Assembly (NCBI GenBank): GCA_964434955.1
Contig: CAYSXI010000006.1
Coordinates: 13,510 to 77,509 of the forward strand
Direction: 5' to 3'
DNA length: 64,000 bases
From: JANQLU01 sp964434955
Lineage (GTDB): Bacteria; Planctomycetota; Planctomycetia; Pirellulales; Pirellulaceae
Part shown: positions 1-8,650 of the stretch, piece by piece
Layout: each line of letters opens with the position of its first letter
Position numbering within the stretch: position 1 is the first letter of the stretch
Position numbers and translations under genes: made by a program
The notes under the pieces: model-generated
The model's input: only the letters and a program-made list of their open reading frames with translations
What the model was told of the DNA's origin: nothing
Database searches by the model: none

Positions 1-2181
1 GGGTTGAGTTATGCTTTCCATCTCGAAACGCCGGACGATCAGCGTCCGCACTTGATCACGTTGTCGCATAGGGCCAGCGTCGTTGTCACAGAAGACATGC
101 CCGTGGATCCTCCACGGCGATATTTGAATTCACTCAGGCAGCAGACGAAAACGCCGATCGTATGTGTCGACACCTCATGCATCGCACCGATGCAGCTGAT
201 TGGGAAAGCCCACACCCGCGCCTTCAAGTTTCGTTCTGCGACCAAAGATATCTACGCGGAACGCTTAACTCGCGATTGGCCGTCGATTGAGTCAAACGCA
301 AAACGCTTTGAGCTTTCCAAGCTTCCATTCGAGCCACTCGATCTTCAGTCGGCGAGCCTTTCGCAATTGATCTCTCGATGCGAAATTGACCATTCGATTG
401 GCCCTATCGTAGACACATGCGGTGGAAGCACTGCCGGCTATCTACGTTGGCAAGACTTTCAGTCCGAGCGTCTATCACGCTACGCCCAACGAAGAAACAA
501 CGCCTTGCTCGACGGCGTTAGTCGCATGTCACCCTATTTGCATTATGGAATGGTGTCACCTTTCCGGATCGCGCGGGACGCTGCCGAAGCAGGAAACTCT
601 GGGGCGGAGAAATACCTGGATGAGTTGCTGATCTGGCGCGAGCTCGCATACGCCTTTTGCTTTTATCGCGAGGATCACGACCAGTGGTCGGCGATTCCCG
701 AATGGGCTCGAAAATCGTTGCAAAATCACGCAAGTGATCTCAGGAATAACCTCTACTCATGGGAGTCGTTAGCTCGAGCGGAAACGCATGACCTATTTTG
801 GAACGCGGCCCAGAAATCGCTGCTTTGTCAGGGTGAGCTACATAACAACGTTCGAATGACCTGGGGAAAGGCCATCTTGAATTGGACTGCCACGCCGCAA
901 CAAGCACTTGCCACGATCATCGATTTGAATCATCGCTACGCATTGGATGGGCGCGACCCCGCCTCCTATGGCGGTATCCTATGGTGCCTGGGTCAGTTCG
1001 ACCGCCCCTTTGAACCCGAACAAAAAATCATTGGCAATGTGCGGCCGCGGCCGACTTCGAGCCATGCCAAGCGCCTCGACACGAACAACTTCTTCGAAAA
1101 GGTTGCCACTCCCCGTTTCTATCCGGTTCCCAAAGTTGCGGTGATCGGCGCCGGGATCTCCGGACTATTTGCCGCCCGTACACTTCAAGATCTTGGACTG
1201 GACGTCACGGTTTTTGAGAAATCACGCGGTGTTGGCGGCCGAATGTCGACGCGCCGAATTGGGGATCGCGATAGCGACTGGACATTTGATCATGGAGCCC
1301 AATACTTCACGGCTCGCGACCCACGTTTCCTCCGTTATGTCAATTCATGGATTGAACAAGGCCTTGTCGGGAAGTGGCCGAACCCGAGTCTTGCAGAAGA
1401 TCAAAAAATCGTTGTCCTCAAACATGGGACGATCGAATCTGAGTCGCACTCCGTTGAGCGATTTGTTGCCATTCCAACCATGAACTCGATTTGTAAGCAT
1501 TTGGCTCTGGACTTGGAAGTTCGGAACCGCACTCGTGTCGCCAAAGTAAGCCCCGTCAACGAATGCATGGAACTATTTGATGAATCGGGAAACTCGTTTG
1601 GCAAGTATGATCGGCTGATTGTCTCGACGCCCGCGGAACAAGCTGCCGAACTCCTCGTGAATTACCCTGAATTGTCTGGAAAACTTTCGAGGGTCGAAAT
1701 GAACCCATGCTGGGCAGCGATGGTCGCCTTCGAAAACCCGATTACCGACCAATGGGTCGGAGCTTTCCTGCACGAAAGTTTCCTTTCCTGGACGGCGCGA
1801 AATAGTTCGAAACCCGGCCGCAATCGAAATACGGAACATGTGATCATTCATGCAGAACCCGCTTGGACGGCGGAACATTGGGAACATCCCCCCGACGATG
1901 TTGCGCAAATCATGTTATCTGAATTTTGGAAGGTCACGGGGATCTCACCCCGACCGCACAATCACCTACAGGCGCATCGTTGGAAGTATGCCATTCCGGT
2001 CGCTCCGTCAGCGGCCCATTGTTTCGCAAACGATTCGGAAACGGTTCTGTCTTGCGGCGACTGGGCAAGCGGTTCACGGGTTGAAGGCGCGTTTTTGAGC
2101 GGCATGGCTGCCGCAGGGCGAATCCTGGGTACACTTTCGCCGGCAACATCGACCAGACAATTGGCAAAGCGGCTCTTTTGA
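1..2181 (+). CDS. Class II-type DNA photolyase fused to FAD-dependent oxidoreductase (5' partial)
   Basis: The frame is open to the first base, so the true start lies upstream and part of the N-terminal photolyase domain is missing. Residues about 1-350 (counted from base 4) look like a class II CPD photolyase: a VDTSCIAP-type segment of the alpha/beta domain, then GVSRMSPYLHYGMVSP, the DELLIWRELAYAFCFY helix, PEWARKSL and LDGRDPASYGGI, which fit the catalytic FAD-binding domain. From about residue 377 a second complete flavoprotein begins with a Rossmann motif GAGISGLFAA followed by an acidic-ended strand (VFEKSRGVGGRMS). It ends with a typical FAD-contacting motif, CGDWASGSRVEGAFLSG. This half resembles renalase/amine-oxidase-like NAD(P)/FAD oxidoreductases. 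The protein would therefore bind two flavins. Photolyase chemistry is established for the family. What the oxidoreductase does, for example reducing the photolyase flavin, is inference. Confidence 0.85.
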   Translation, partial: GLSYAFHLETPDDQRPHLITLSHRASVVVTEDMPVDPPRRYLNSLRQQTKTPIVCVDTSCIAPMQLIGKAHTRAFKFRSATKDIYAERLTRDWPSIESNAKRFELSKLPFEPLDLQSASLSQLISRCEIDHSIGPIVDTCGGSTAGYLRWQDFQSERLSRYAQRRNNALLDGVSRMSPYLHYGMVSPFRIARDAAEAGNSGAEKYLDELLIWRELAYAFCFYREDHDQWSAIPEWARKSLQNHASDLRNNLYSWESLARAETHDLFWNAAQKSLLCQGELHNNVRMTWGKAILNWTATPQQALATIIDLNHRYALDGRDPASYGGILWCLGQFDRPFEPEQKIIGNVRPRPTSSHAKRLDTNNFFEKVATPRFYPVPKVAVIGAGISGLFAARTLQDLGLDVTVFEKSRGVGGRMSTRRIGDRDSDWTFDHGAQYFTARDPRFLRYVNSWIEQGLVGKWPNPSLAEDQKIVVLKHGTIESESHSVERFVAIPTMNSICKHLALDLEVRNRTRVAKVSPVNECMELFDESGNSFGKYDRLIVSTPAEQAAELLVNYPELSGKLSRVEMNPCWAAMVAFENPITDQWVGAFLHESFLSWTARNSSKPGRNRNTEHVIIHAEPAWTAEHWEHPPDDVAQIMLSEFWKVTGISPRPHNHLQAHRWKYAIPVAPSAAHCFANDSETVLSCGDWASGSRVEGAFLSGMAAAGRILGTLSPATSTRQLAKRLF

Positions 2182-2214
2182 CGTGTACAGACAGCCCAGT
2201 AGAAACCGAACCGG

Positions 2215-2541
2215 TTATGTCCCTGAAGAGATCTTGTTGCCCCACATGCCGTCGTGCTTGGTGATTTCCAAGTCACCCAGAACCTTGCATTGGCAGGCTA
2301 GCCTCAGATTTGAGTCGGCACGATGCGGTGGAAACCCGAGTCGCCACTTTTCAACCGAGGTTGGTTCAGAAACACTTCCATTCACCTCGATCGCACAGGT
2401 GCCACAAGTCCCCATTCCGCGACAGTGAATCCACCGCGCGACGCCGTTGTAGAGCGGGAGTTTCGCATTCATCAGCACACTCCGCAAATTGGCACCCGGT
2501 TCACATTCGATGTCGCAACCGGAAAAAGACACCTTGGGCAT
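2215..2541 (-). CDS. 2Fe-2S ferredoxin
   Basis: This 108-residue soluble protein has the 2Fe-2S ferredoxin fold signature: CRGMGTCGTC (C-x5-C-x2-C) near residues 40-49 and the fourth ligand in LACQC near residue 82. The C-x5-C-x2-C spacing is that of the adrenodoxin type rather than the plant C-x4-C type. It would carry electrons between a reductase and a terminal acceptor in the cytoplasm. It converges with the photolyase-oxidoreductase gene (34 bp apart) and has its own upstream region, so no partner is given by an operon. A cytochrome P450 lies about 21 kb away, which is only a weak hint. Confidence 0.9.
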   Translation of the reverse strand: MPKVSFSGCDIECEPGANLRSVLMNAKLPLYNGVARWIHCRGMGTCGTCAIEVNGSVSEPTSVEKWRLGFPPHRADSNLRLACQCKVLGDLEITKHDGMWGNKISSGT

Positions 2542-2871
2542 TGGAATAACCTGAAACTGGTTGAAACGACATTTCGCGCCCGCGATTCTTGAAAATCGAT
2601 TCGGCAGGATTTAATTTTTGCATCCGGCCAGCTGCTGACAAGCTGCCAAATAGATTCCGGGTGGAATCCCATTCGATCGTCGGACTTGGAACAAAACAGA
2701 TCGCCGACCATTCCATGAATCTCGGCAGGCGTTCGTAGCGTTGCTAATAGCTGACGTTTGCGGTTTTACTGGGTGCAATAACTTCGCCTGGTCCGGAAAC
2801 ACCGTCGAACCCCTGTTGTCCGGTCCCAACGCCTCATCAAACTCTGACGACAAACGATTCGCGCAAGATCC
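2542..2871. other. Divergent intergenic region, no gene recognised
   Basis: This 330-bp gap separates the starts of the ferredoxin gene (minus) and the NUDIX-like gene (plus), so it should hold both promoters. Short open frames cross it on both strands, but none has a recognisable motif or a convincing ribosome binding site. I see no clear -35/-10 pair or strong hairpin. Confidence 0.5.
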
Positions 2872-3324
2872 ATGGATAAACTTTTTCAATCGATTGCGTT
2901 TGTTTTGCAAGCCGAAGGCGAACGAAGCCGATTGCTTTTACGTTGGCGGCCCGCGGCTAAATGTTGGGGCTTTATCGTGGCCGAACGCTTGAACAAGGAA
3001 AGTTTTCGGGAGTCGGTTACCCGAGAAGTCGCCTGGCAACTGAATCTGAATCGCGAATCGGATTTCCTTGTATCCAACATGGCTCAGCTATCCATGGAGT
3101 ATGTCGAGGATGTAGACGATGGTTCTCAACGCCATGTAGCCGTCGCTTTCTACAACGTCCATCTCTTCCGGAAATCGGCCTTCGAATCCGTTTCAAATGA
3201 TTCCGCGAACCGCTGGACGAATGCACGTGAGGTTTGCGCCGGTGAAACCACGGAAGGACAAGCGATCGATCCGCAAGTCGTCTCCTGGATCAACAAATGG
3301 GGCGTGGTCCAACCGTGGCAGTAA
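2872..3324 (+). CDS. NUDIX-like hydrolase domain protein, degenerate
   Basis: The 150-residue protein has the overall pattern of a NUDIX domain. There is an early beta strand (SRLLLRWRPAAKCWGFI), then SFRESVTREVAWQLNL where the NUDIX box should be, then strands around HVAVAFYNVHLF. The box keeps the RE but lacks the paired glutamates of the usual REx2EExGU core, so magnesium binding and pyrophosphohydrolase activity are doubtful. It may be a binding domain. It converges on the decarboxylase gene downstream. The start is an ATG. NUDIX assignment is my pattern match and could be wrong. Confidence 0.6.
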   Translation: MDKLFQSIAFVLQAEGERSRLLLRWRPAAKCWGFIVAERLNKESFRESVTREVAWQLNLNRESDFLVSNMAQLSMEYVEDVDDGSQRHVAVAFYNVHLFRKSAFESVSNDSANRWTNAREVCAGETTEGQAIDPQVVSWINKWGVVQPWQ

Positions 3325-3450
3325 TTGCTTGGCTCACGCAGTTTCGAATCCAAGCGGGAATTCGAAACACAGCCCAAACCGCCGGGGGTCCGGCATTCCA
3401 ACCATTTTGTTCCCGGGATTTTTCGACCGTGCGGGCATGAGTTCCGCGGG

Positions 3451-4905
3451 TCAACTCAGCTCAATTTGACGGCCGACTTTAACCAGCATGTTTATCAGCT
3501 CATCAAAGTCTCGATCGTTGCTTCGGTGGTTGGTAATGCAGACGCGAATCGCAAATTTCCCGTCGATCTCGGTATGGGAAGGAACAGCAAACCCGCTTTC
3601 CTGAATCCGAATCAATATTTCCTGATTGATTTCATTGAGCTGATCCAAGTTGCATCCAGCTCGGACAAAACGCAAGCAAACAATGTTAAGCGCGATTGGG
3701 GCAAGTAGTTCCAGGCAGTCTTCTTTTTCAACCAATGCCCCCAACAATCGAGCTTGGCCAACATTTCGATCAATCGCTTTCCCAATCCTCGTGACACCTT
3801 GCTCCTTCAATGACATCCAGACTTTCAGAGCCCTGAACCCACGTGAAAGTTGAACGCCTCGATCGGCAAACTTCGTCGTGTCAACTGAGATACCGCGATT
3901 GGACGACGTCAGGTAGGACGGCGCATAGCCAAATGTCGACTGATGGGCCAACGGTTTCCTGATCAGGACGCATGCAACTTCATAGGGCATGTATCCCCAT
4001 TTGTGTAAATCGAATGCGATAGAGTCTGCCAACGCTTGCCCCTCAACGAGCTTCCTGGATTTGGGAGCCCAAGCCGCAACCGAACCAAAGGCCCCATCCA
4101 AATGCAGCCAGATACCAAACCGATTGGCCAGCTCCCGAAGCCCCGCCAGATCATCGATCGCTCCGCAATTGACGGTTCCAACATTGCCGACGATACAAAA
4201 TGGCTGAAAACCACTCTGCAAATCAGATTCTATTTCCCGCCGGCAAGCACGGATATCGATCTCAAAATTTTCGTTGGTTGGGATCTTTCGGAAAGCGTTT
4301 CGCCCAAGCCCCATTAACTCGCAGGCTTTTAGAACCCAGCTGTGGGTTTCCTGACTTCCATAAACCGTTAGTGGTTTCTCGATCGCCTGGGTCCCTTGAC
4401 CTCGCACATCAAAGTCAAGACATTCATTCCTGGCCACCAGCACGGCATTGATGTTTGCCATCGTTCCGCCGCTCACCAGAAGCCCCGTCGAGTCATCCGG
4501 GAAACCGATCAAATCCCTCAGCCAATCGAGCACTTTGTCTTCGACGACCGAAGCTGCTTGGTCGTAGCCGGCGACGTGCGGGTTCATGGCGGACGCAAGA
4601 AAGTCGGCAAACGCACCGGTAAGCGTCCCGTTCCCCATGACCCAACCAAAAAACCTGGGATGAGCATTGCCCGTCGGGTAGGGAAGAATGTTCTCGACAA
4701 ATGTCCGATAGACTTTTTCCAAGCCGGCTCCCTCGTAGGGCACCGGTTCATTCAACGTTTCCTTGACGGAATTCGGAACGGCTTGCCATGCCGGTTGATG
4801 ACGGACGTCCCGCATCATCGCAATAACGTCATCAACCATTCGATGACCCATTTGGCGTGCCGACTCCCAGTCTTCAGGATCCAGTGTTTCGACGCGATTG
4901 GTCAC
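3451..4905 (-). CDS. Pyridoxal-phosphate-dependent decarboxylase, group II
   Basis: The 484-residue protein fits the group II PLP decarboxylase family (aromatic-amino-acid, glutamate and related decarboxylases). Seen features are NAHPRFFGWVMGNGT near residue 78, the SGGTMANINAV loop, GNVGTVNCGAIDD, the LHLDGAFG strand, and the PLP-lysine motif DLHKWGYMPYE with Lys near residue 302. It would decarboxylate an amino acid in the cytoplasm, substrate unknown. The start is a GTG that follows the stop of the MarR gene directly (TGA then GTG), so the two genes form one operon with probable translational coupling. The regulator is therefore the first candidate for controlling it. Confidence 0.9.
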   Translation of the reverse strand: MTNRVETLDPEDWESARQMGHRMVDDVIAMMRDVRHQPAWQAVPNSVKETLNEPVPYEGAGLEKVYRTFVENILPYPTGNAHPRFFGWVMGNGTLTGAFADFLASAMNPHVAGYDQAASVVEDKVLDWLRDLIGFPDDSTGLLVSGGTMANINAVLVARNECLDFDVRGQGTQAIEKPLTVYGSQETHSWVLKACELMGLGRNAFRKIPTNENFEIDIRACRREIESDLQSGFQPFCIVGNVGTVNCGAIDDLAGLRELANRFGIWLHLDGAFGSVAAWAPKSRKLVEGQALADSIAFDLHKWGYMPYEVACVLIRKPLAHQSTFGYAPSYLTSSNRGISVDTTKFADRGVQLSRGFRALKVWMSLKEQGVTRIGKAIDRNVGQARLLGALVEKEDCLELLAPIALNIVCLRFVRAGCNLDQLNEINQEILIRIQESGFAVPSHTEIDGKFAIRVCITNHRSNDRDFDELINMLVKVGRQIELS

Positions 4906-5325
4906 TCAGCTATCCGAAATCAGGTCAGGGATTTTCAAAAGAACGACTTGGAGATTCTTCCACTCCTCTTTGCCAATCAATCCAATCATTGTTTTCTGAG
5001 CGTCGCTCCAGTAGGGCTCGGCCGCCATCTCCAGCCGATGACCCTTCCGGGTTAGTTCCGCAATTTTCGCTTTCCCTTGTTTCGCCGACTGGATCTTGAT
5101 CGCCTTGGAATCCTCGAGCGGCTTGATTGTTCGATAGAGCGAAGTTCGCTCCATGACCAACTCTTCAGCCAACTGGCTAAGTGGCGTCGGGCCGTTTCGA
5201 TGCAACGCCCGGACGATCGCGAACTGCGTCACCGTGAGCGGACTGTCTGCCATGGTTTCTTCGTAGAAGCGGAACACCGCTCGATTGGCTTTACGAATGG
5301 TCGTACAAGTACATTTAATATCCAT
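4906..5325 (-). CDS. MarR-family transcriptional regulator
   Basis: This 139-residue winged-helix protein shows the MarR order: an N-terminal dimer helix, LTVTQFAIVRALHRNG, PLSQLAEELVMERTSLYRTIKPLED for the recognition helices, and a basic wing (SAKQGKAKIAELTRKG). Two cysteines sit close together at the N terminus (KCTCTT), which could make it thiol responsive; that part is inference. The gene starts with ATG just after an AAAGG sequence. It heads the operon with the decarboxylase. A palindrome 29 bp upstream of the start is a likely autoregulatory operator. Confidence 0.9.
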   Translation of the reverse strand: MDIKCTCTTIRKANRAVFRFYEETMADSPLTVTQFAIVRALHRNGPTPLSQLAEELVMERTSLYRTIKPLEDSKAIKIQSAKQGKAKIAELTRKGHRLEMAAEPYWSDAQKTMIGLIGKEEWKNLQVVLLKIPDLISDS

Positions 5326-5353
5326 CCTTTCGATGATAACACGTCCCTATTTA

Positions 5354-5381
5354 GATGTAACTACATCATGCACCTACATCA
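5354..5381 (-). promoter_or_regulatory. Candidate MarR operator
   Basis: GATGTAACTACATC at 5354-5367 is a palindrome of two 6-bp arms with a 2-bp centre. The half-site CTACATCA recurs at 5374-5381, 13 bp after its first copy. The cluster starts 29 bp upstream of the MarR start codon. On the minus strand it overlaps a weak promoter-like TTACAT/TATCAT pair. Placement and symmetry are typical of MarR autoregulation, but binding is inferred. Confidence 0.5.
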
Positions 5382-5593
5382 ATTAGCCAGCCTAGCAATT
5401 CAAGTCTTGCGTCTTTGCGCAGGATCCCAGGCGAAGAAAAAAGCGAGAGCCGGAGGCATCAAAACAGCCGGTTCGAAAAACCACGTGAAAAGAAACTTCC
5501 AAAAATGGCCTCGAGCAAATGGCCAAGGCCAAACTCGATTAGAATGATGTCTCCCGTCAATCAACAAGCCACCTAACGAACGTCAATGGAAAC

Positions 5594-7282
5594 ATGAGGA
5601 CTCTCGCCCGCTTAATCTGTTTTTCTTTTTTGTTGGCGGCAACGCAACAAGGGTTCGCTCAGGAACCGGACAAGACCGACGCGCGACCGCGCAAACGCAT
5701 CGTCAACATCATCAACTTTGTTCGCCAGAACGAGCCCCGAATTGAATGGATCACAGAGGATGTGCTTTATGAAACGGTCGTGTCCCAGATCAAGATGATG
5801 AAATCCCACGAACTGCGCGGGACCTTTCTATTGCAGTACGACGCCCTGATCGACCCCCGATACCAAAAGCTACTGAAGGAACTTCCCGAGAATGATTTTG
5901 AGATTGGCGCCTGGTGGGAAATCGTGCAACCGCTTGTTGAAAAAAGCGGGTACAAATGGCGCGGGCGATACCGCTGGGATTGGCATGCCGACGTCGGATT
6001 CGCCACGGGCTACACCCCGGAAGAGCGCGAAAAGCTTGTCGATACCTACATGGCTGAATTCAAAAAAGTGTTCGGGCGTTACCCCAAGTCCGTAGGCTCG
6101 TGGTTCATCGATGCGCATACCATTAAGTACATGCATGACCGATATGGAATTGTTGCTTCTTGCAACTGCAAGGACCAAATTGGAACAGACGGGTATACGC
6201 TTTGGGGCGGATACTGGAATCAAGGTTATTATCCGAGCATCAAGAATGCCTACATGCCAGCCCAGACGGCCGCCAATCAAATTCCTGTACCGATCTTCCG
6301 AATGCTTGGAAGCGATCCGATTCACCAATATGACAATGGCCTTGGCACCAACCGCCAACGAGTGATCTCACTCGAACCGGTCTATCAACAGGCTGGCGGC
6401 GATCAAAAATGGTGCCAATGGTACTTCGACTCTTTTGTGAACGGAGCCGCAATGGACTACGGCTACACCCAAGTCGGCCAGGAGAATTCATTCACCTGGA
6501 AACGCATGTCCAAAGGGTTTGAAATTCAGTTACCCATGGTTGCGAGACTTCAAGCCGAGAAAAAAATCGAAGTCCAAACCTTGGCTGAAACCGGCGAGTG
6601 GTTCAAGAAGCGGTACAAGGTAACGCCCCCGACAGCCGTCACCGTGTTAAAGGACCATACAAAAAAAGACCTCAAGACGGTTTGGTTCAACTCGCGATTT
6701 TTTCGCGCCAACCTGCTTTGGGAAAACAACACGATGCGTTTTCGTGACATTCATCTTTTTGACGAACGTGTCCAATCGGACTACCTGAATAAGCGAGGCA
6801 CCTCCAGTCGCTGTCTTTTCGACACCCTGCCGATCGTTGACGGCTTTCGCTGGAGCAGCAAAGACCAGGTTGCCGGATTGCGATTGAAGGGCGGTGACGG
6901 AAACGAGTTGCGGGGAGGAACTCCGAAGGTCTCCGACGAACAAAGAGGAAAGCTGGTTGTCGATTGGCCGCTTGAGACGGAGGGCAAAAAGAACGTCCAA
7001 AACGCAATCGTTCTCACGTTTACCGAGTCATCCATAACCATCGCGACTCGTGGAAACGTTCAGGAAGGCTGGTATTTGGAACTGGATGCGGATTCTGAAG
7101 CAAAACTTCCATTCGCGAAAACGGAAAAGAAAAAACTCCATGGCAACCACCGTGGCACGGATTTTTTCGTCACGGCGAATCAGGGGCAGTTCGAATTCAT
7201 GTCGGACGGCCGCTGGCGACTTGTACCTCAAAATCAGCTCATTAAACTCGAACTATCCAAGCGAACTCGCAAGTCGCGATAG
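5594..7282 (+). CDS. Secreted protein with a possible polysaccharide-deacetylase-like barrel
   Basis: The 562-residue protein begins with a signal peptide (RLICFSFLLAATQQGFAQ). The region at about 35-330 alternates strands and helices with ELRGTFLLQYDALIDP, NDFEIGAWWEIV, KVFGRYPKSVGSWFIDAHT and YGIVASCNCKD. This is reminiscent of the glycoside hydrolase/deacetylase (beta/alpha)7 barrel, in which early Asp/His residues bind metal. The rest (about 380-562) looks beta-rich. I do not recognise a named family with certainty. It is followed after 58 bp by a DUF1080 protein and then a Gfo/Idh/MocA protein on the same strand. A role on an extracellular or periplasmic carbohydrate is therefore plausible but inferred. 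Confidence 0.75.
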   Translation: MRTLARLICFSFLLAATQQGFAQEPDKTDARPRKRIVNIINFVRQNEPRIEWITEDVLYETVVSQIKMMKSHELRGTFLLQYDALIDPRYQKLLKELPENDFEIGAWWEIVQPLVEKSGYKWRGRYRWDWHADVGFATGYTPEEREKLVDTYMAEFKKVFGRYPKSVGSWFIDAHTIKYMHDRYGIVASCNCKDQIGTDGYTLWGGYWNQGYYPSIKNAYMPAQTAANQIPVPIFRMLGSDPIHQYDNGLGTNRQRVISLEPVYQQAGGDQKWCQWYFDSFVNGAAMDYGYTQVGQENSFTWKRMSKGFEIQLPMVARLQAEKKIEVQTLAETGEWFKKRYKVTPPTAVTVLKDHTKKDLKTVWFNSRFFRANLLWENNTMRFRDIHLFDERVQSDYLNKRGTSSRCLFDTLPIVDGFRWSSKDQVAGLRLKGGDGNELRGGTPKVSDEQRGKLVVDWPLETEGKKNVQNAIVLTFTESSITIATRGNVQEGWYLELDADSEAKLPFAKTEKKKLHGNHRGTDFFVTANQGQFEFMSDGRWRLVPQNQLIKLELSKRTRKSR

Positions 7283-7340
7283 GATGGCAATTCCGCCGCG
7301 CGTCGATTTGGATTCGAACACCGACTTTCAGGAACACCTC

Positions 7341-8588
7341 ATGAAATCCCATCGGATTGTCACACTCGGCTTTCTTTCGATCTTTTTCCTCGCCTGTGGT
7401 TTTGGCGTTGCCAACGCGCAGAAAACAACGCCGGAACAGAAAAAGGGCTACGACAAATCAAAAGACGTGGGAGCCGAAGCCCCCGAGGGCGCCGACATTC
7501 CATTTGACGGAACTGAGAAATCGCTCAAATCCAATTGGCAAATGTGGCCCAAGCCGGATATGGCGATCACGTGGTCACTTGTCGATAACCCGACAGGTAA
7601 AGACAAAGTCCTGATGACCAATGGTGGCAAACGCTGGGGTACTCATGACCTCGTCACCAAGAAGAAGTACACCGATTTTGAAGGCCACGTCGAGTTCATC
7701 ATGATGGGCGCACGCGGAGATGAAAAAGCGGAAGGCTACGCCAATAGCGGCGTCTATTTGCAAAACCGATACGAAATTCAGATTGAGTCGCCAAAAGGCA
7801 AAAACGCCAAGGATCCTTACAGCTGGAAAATCGGTCCGCATGGCATTGGAGCGTTCTGCATGGAACGCGTGCCGGACGTGAATGCCTGGAGACCCAATGG
7901 CGAATGGCAGTCCTTTCATTTCAAATTCAAAGCCGCACGCTGGGAAGGCGAGAAAATGCTTGAGCCCGCCCGCGCCACGGTCTGGTGGAACGGAGTCAAA
8001 ATTCATGACAACGTGAAAATCAAACACGCCAACGGCGGAGAATCAGTGAGCCCGAGCCCCGAGGGCCTCAAGTTGCAGGAACATGGACAGGACGTTCGCT
8101 TTCGAAACATTTGGATCGTGGACCATGCCTCGGAAAAGAATGAGAAAGTTGAAAAACCGGAAAAGCTTGAGATTCGAAACTCGATGGTTGGCTACCGTGA
8201 CACGTTGATTTTCTATCAATTCAAGAAACAACGCGCGATCGTTGTCATGTCGATCGACAACAAAGATGAAACGTTTCCGGTTTCTGGCAAAGTCCATTTG
8301 TTCGAACAAGGTGTTTCCGAGGAAGGTCTGAAAAAATGGATCAACAACCAACACTCGGACGGGCTGTTTCCAAATGTTCCTGCGCCGGTTTCGACCAAAG
8401 AACTACCCAAAGAATTTTGCAAAATCACAGCATCCAAACAAACCGGGACGAGCGAAAACCGAGGACCTAGAAAAGGCACGTACAAGGATTTCCAAGTCGA
8501 TTTTTCGATGAACGAAATCAAAGCCAGCAAGGATATCACCCTTCCTGCGTTCAAGGACTCGGCTCGGGTTCATGTTCGCAGCAAGTAA
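7341..8588 (+). CDS. DUF1080 (3-keto-disaccharide hydrolase-type) secreted protein
   Basis: I place the start at ATG 7341, preceded by AGGAA, because it yields a clean signal peptide (IVTLGFLSIFFLACGFGVANA); a longer frame would run into the previous gene. Residues about 50-265 form a DUF1080 concanavalin-like domain: IPFDGTEKSLKSNW, an FEGHVEFIM strand, NSGVYLQNRYEIQIES, then WNGVKIHDNV. Family members act on 3-keto-glycosides made by Gfo/Idh/MocA oxidoreductases, one of which lies 62 bp downstream. The C-terminal 140 residues are an additional region that I do not recognise. The protein is probably periplasmic. Confidence 0.88.
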   Translation: MKSHRIVTLGFLSIFFLACGFGVANAQKTTPEQKKGYDKSKDVGAEAPEGADIPFDGTEKSLKSNWQMWPKPDMAITWSLVDNPTGKDKVLMTNGGKRWGTHDLVTKKKYTDFEGHVEFIMMGARGDEKAEGYANSGVYLQNRYEIQIESPKGKNAKDPYSWKIGPHGIGAFCMERVPDVNAWRPNGEWQSFHFKFKAARWEGEKMLEPARATVWWNGVKIHDNVKIKHANGGESVSPSPEGLKLQEHGQDVRFRNIWIVDHASEKNEKVEKPEKLEIRNSMVGYRDTLIFYQFKKQRAIVVMSIDNKDETFPVSGKVHLFEQGVSEEGLKKWINNQHSDGLFPNVPAPVSTKELPKEFCKITASKQTGTSENRGPRKGTYKDFQVDFSMNEIKASKDITLPAFKDSARVHVRSK

Positions 8589-8650
8589 TCCATCTTCGAT
8601 GGGCGTCGGAATCCCCAGTAGCAAGTAGAACCATTCTTTATGTGAATCAA

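Noticed and set aside
3330..3375. tRNA-like segment with TTCGAATC
   Set aside because: The T-loop-like sequence has no matching acceptor, D or anticodon stems around it.
4396..5055. Plus-strand open frame of 219 codons
   Set aside because: It is antisense to the decarboxylase and MarR genes, both with clear motifs.
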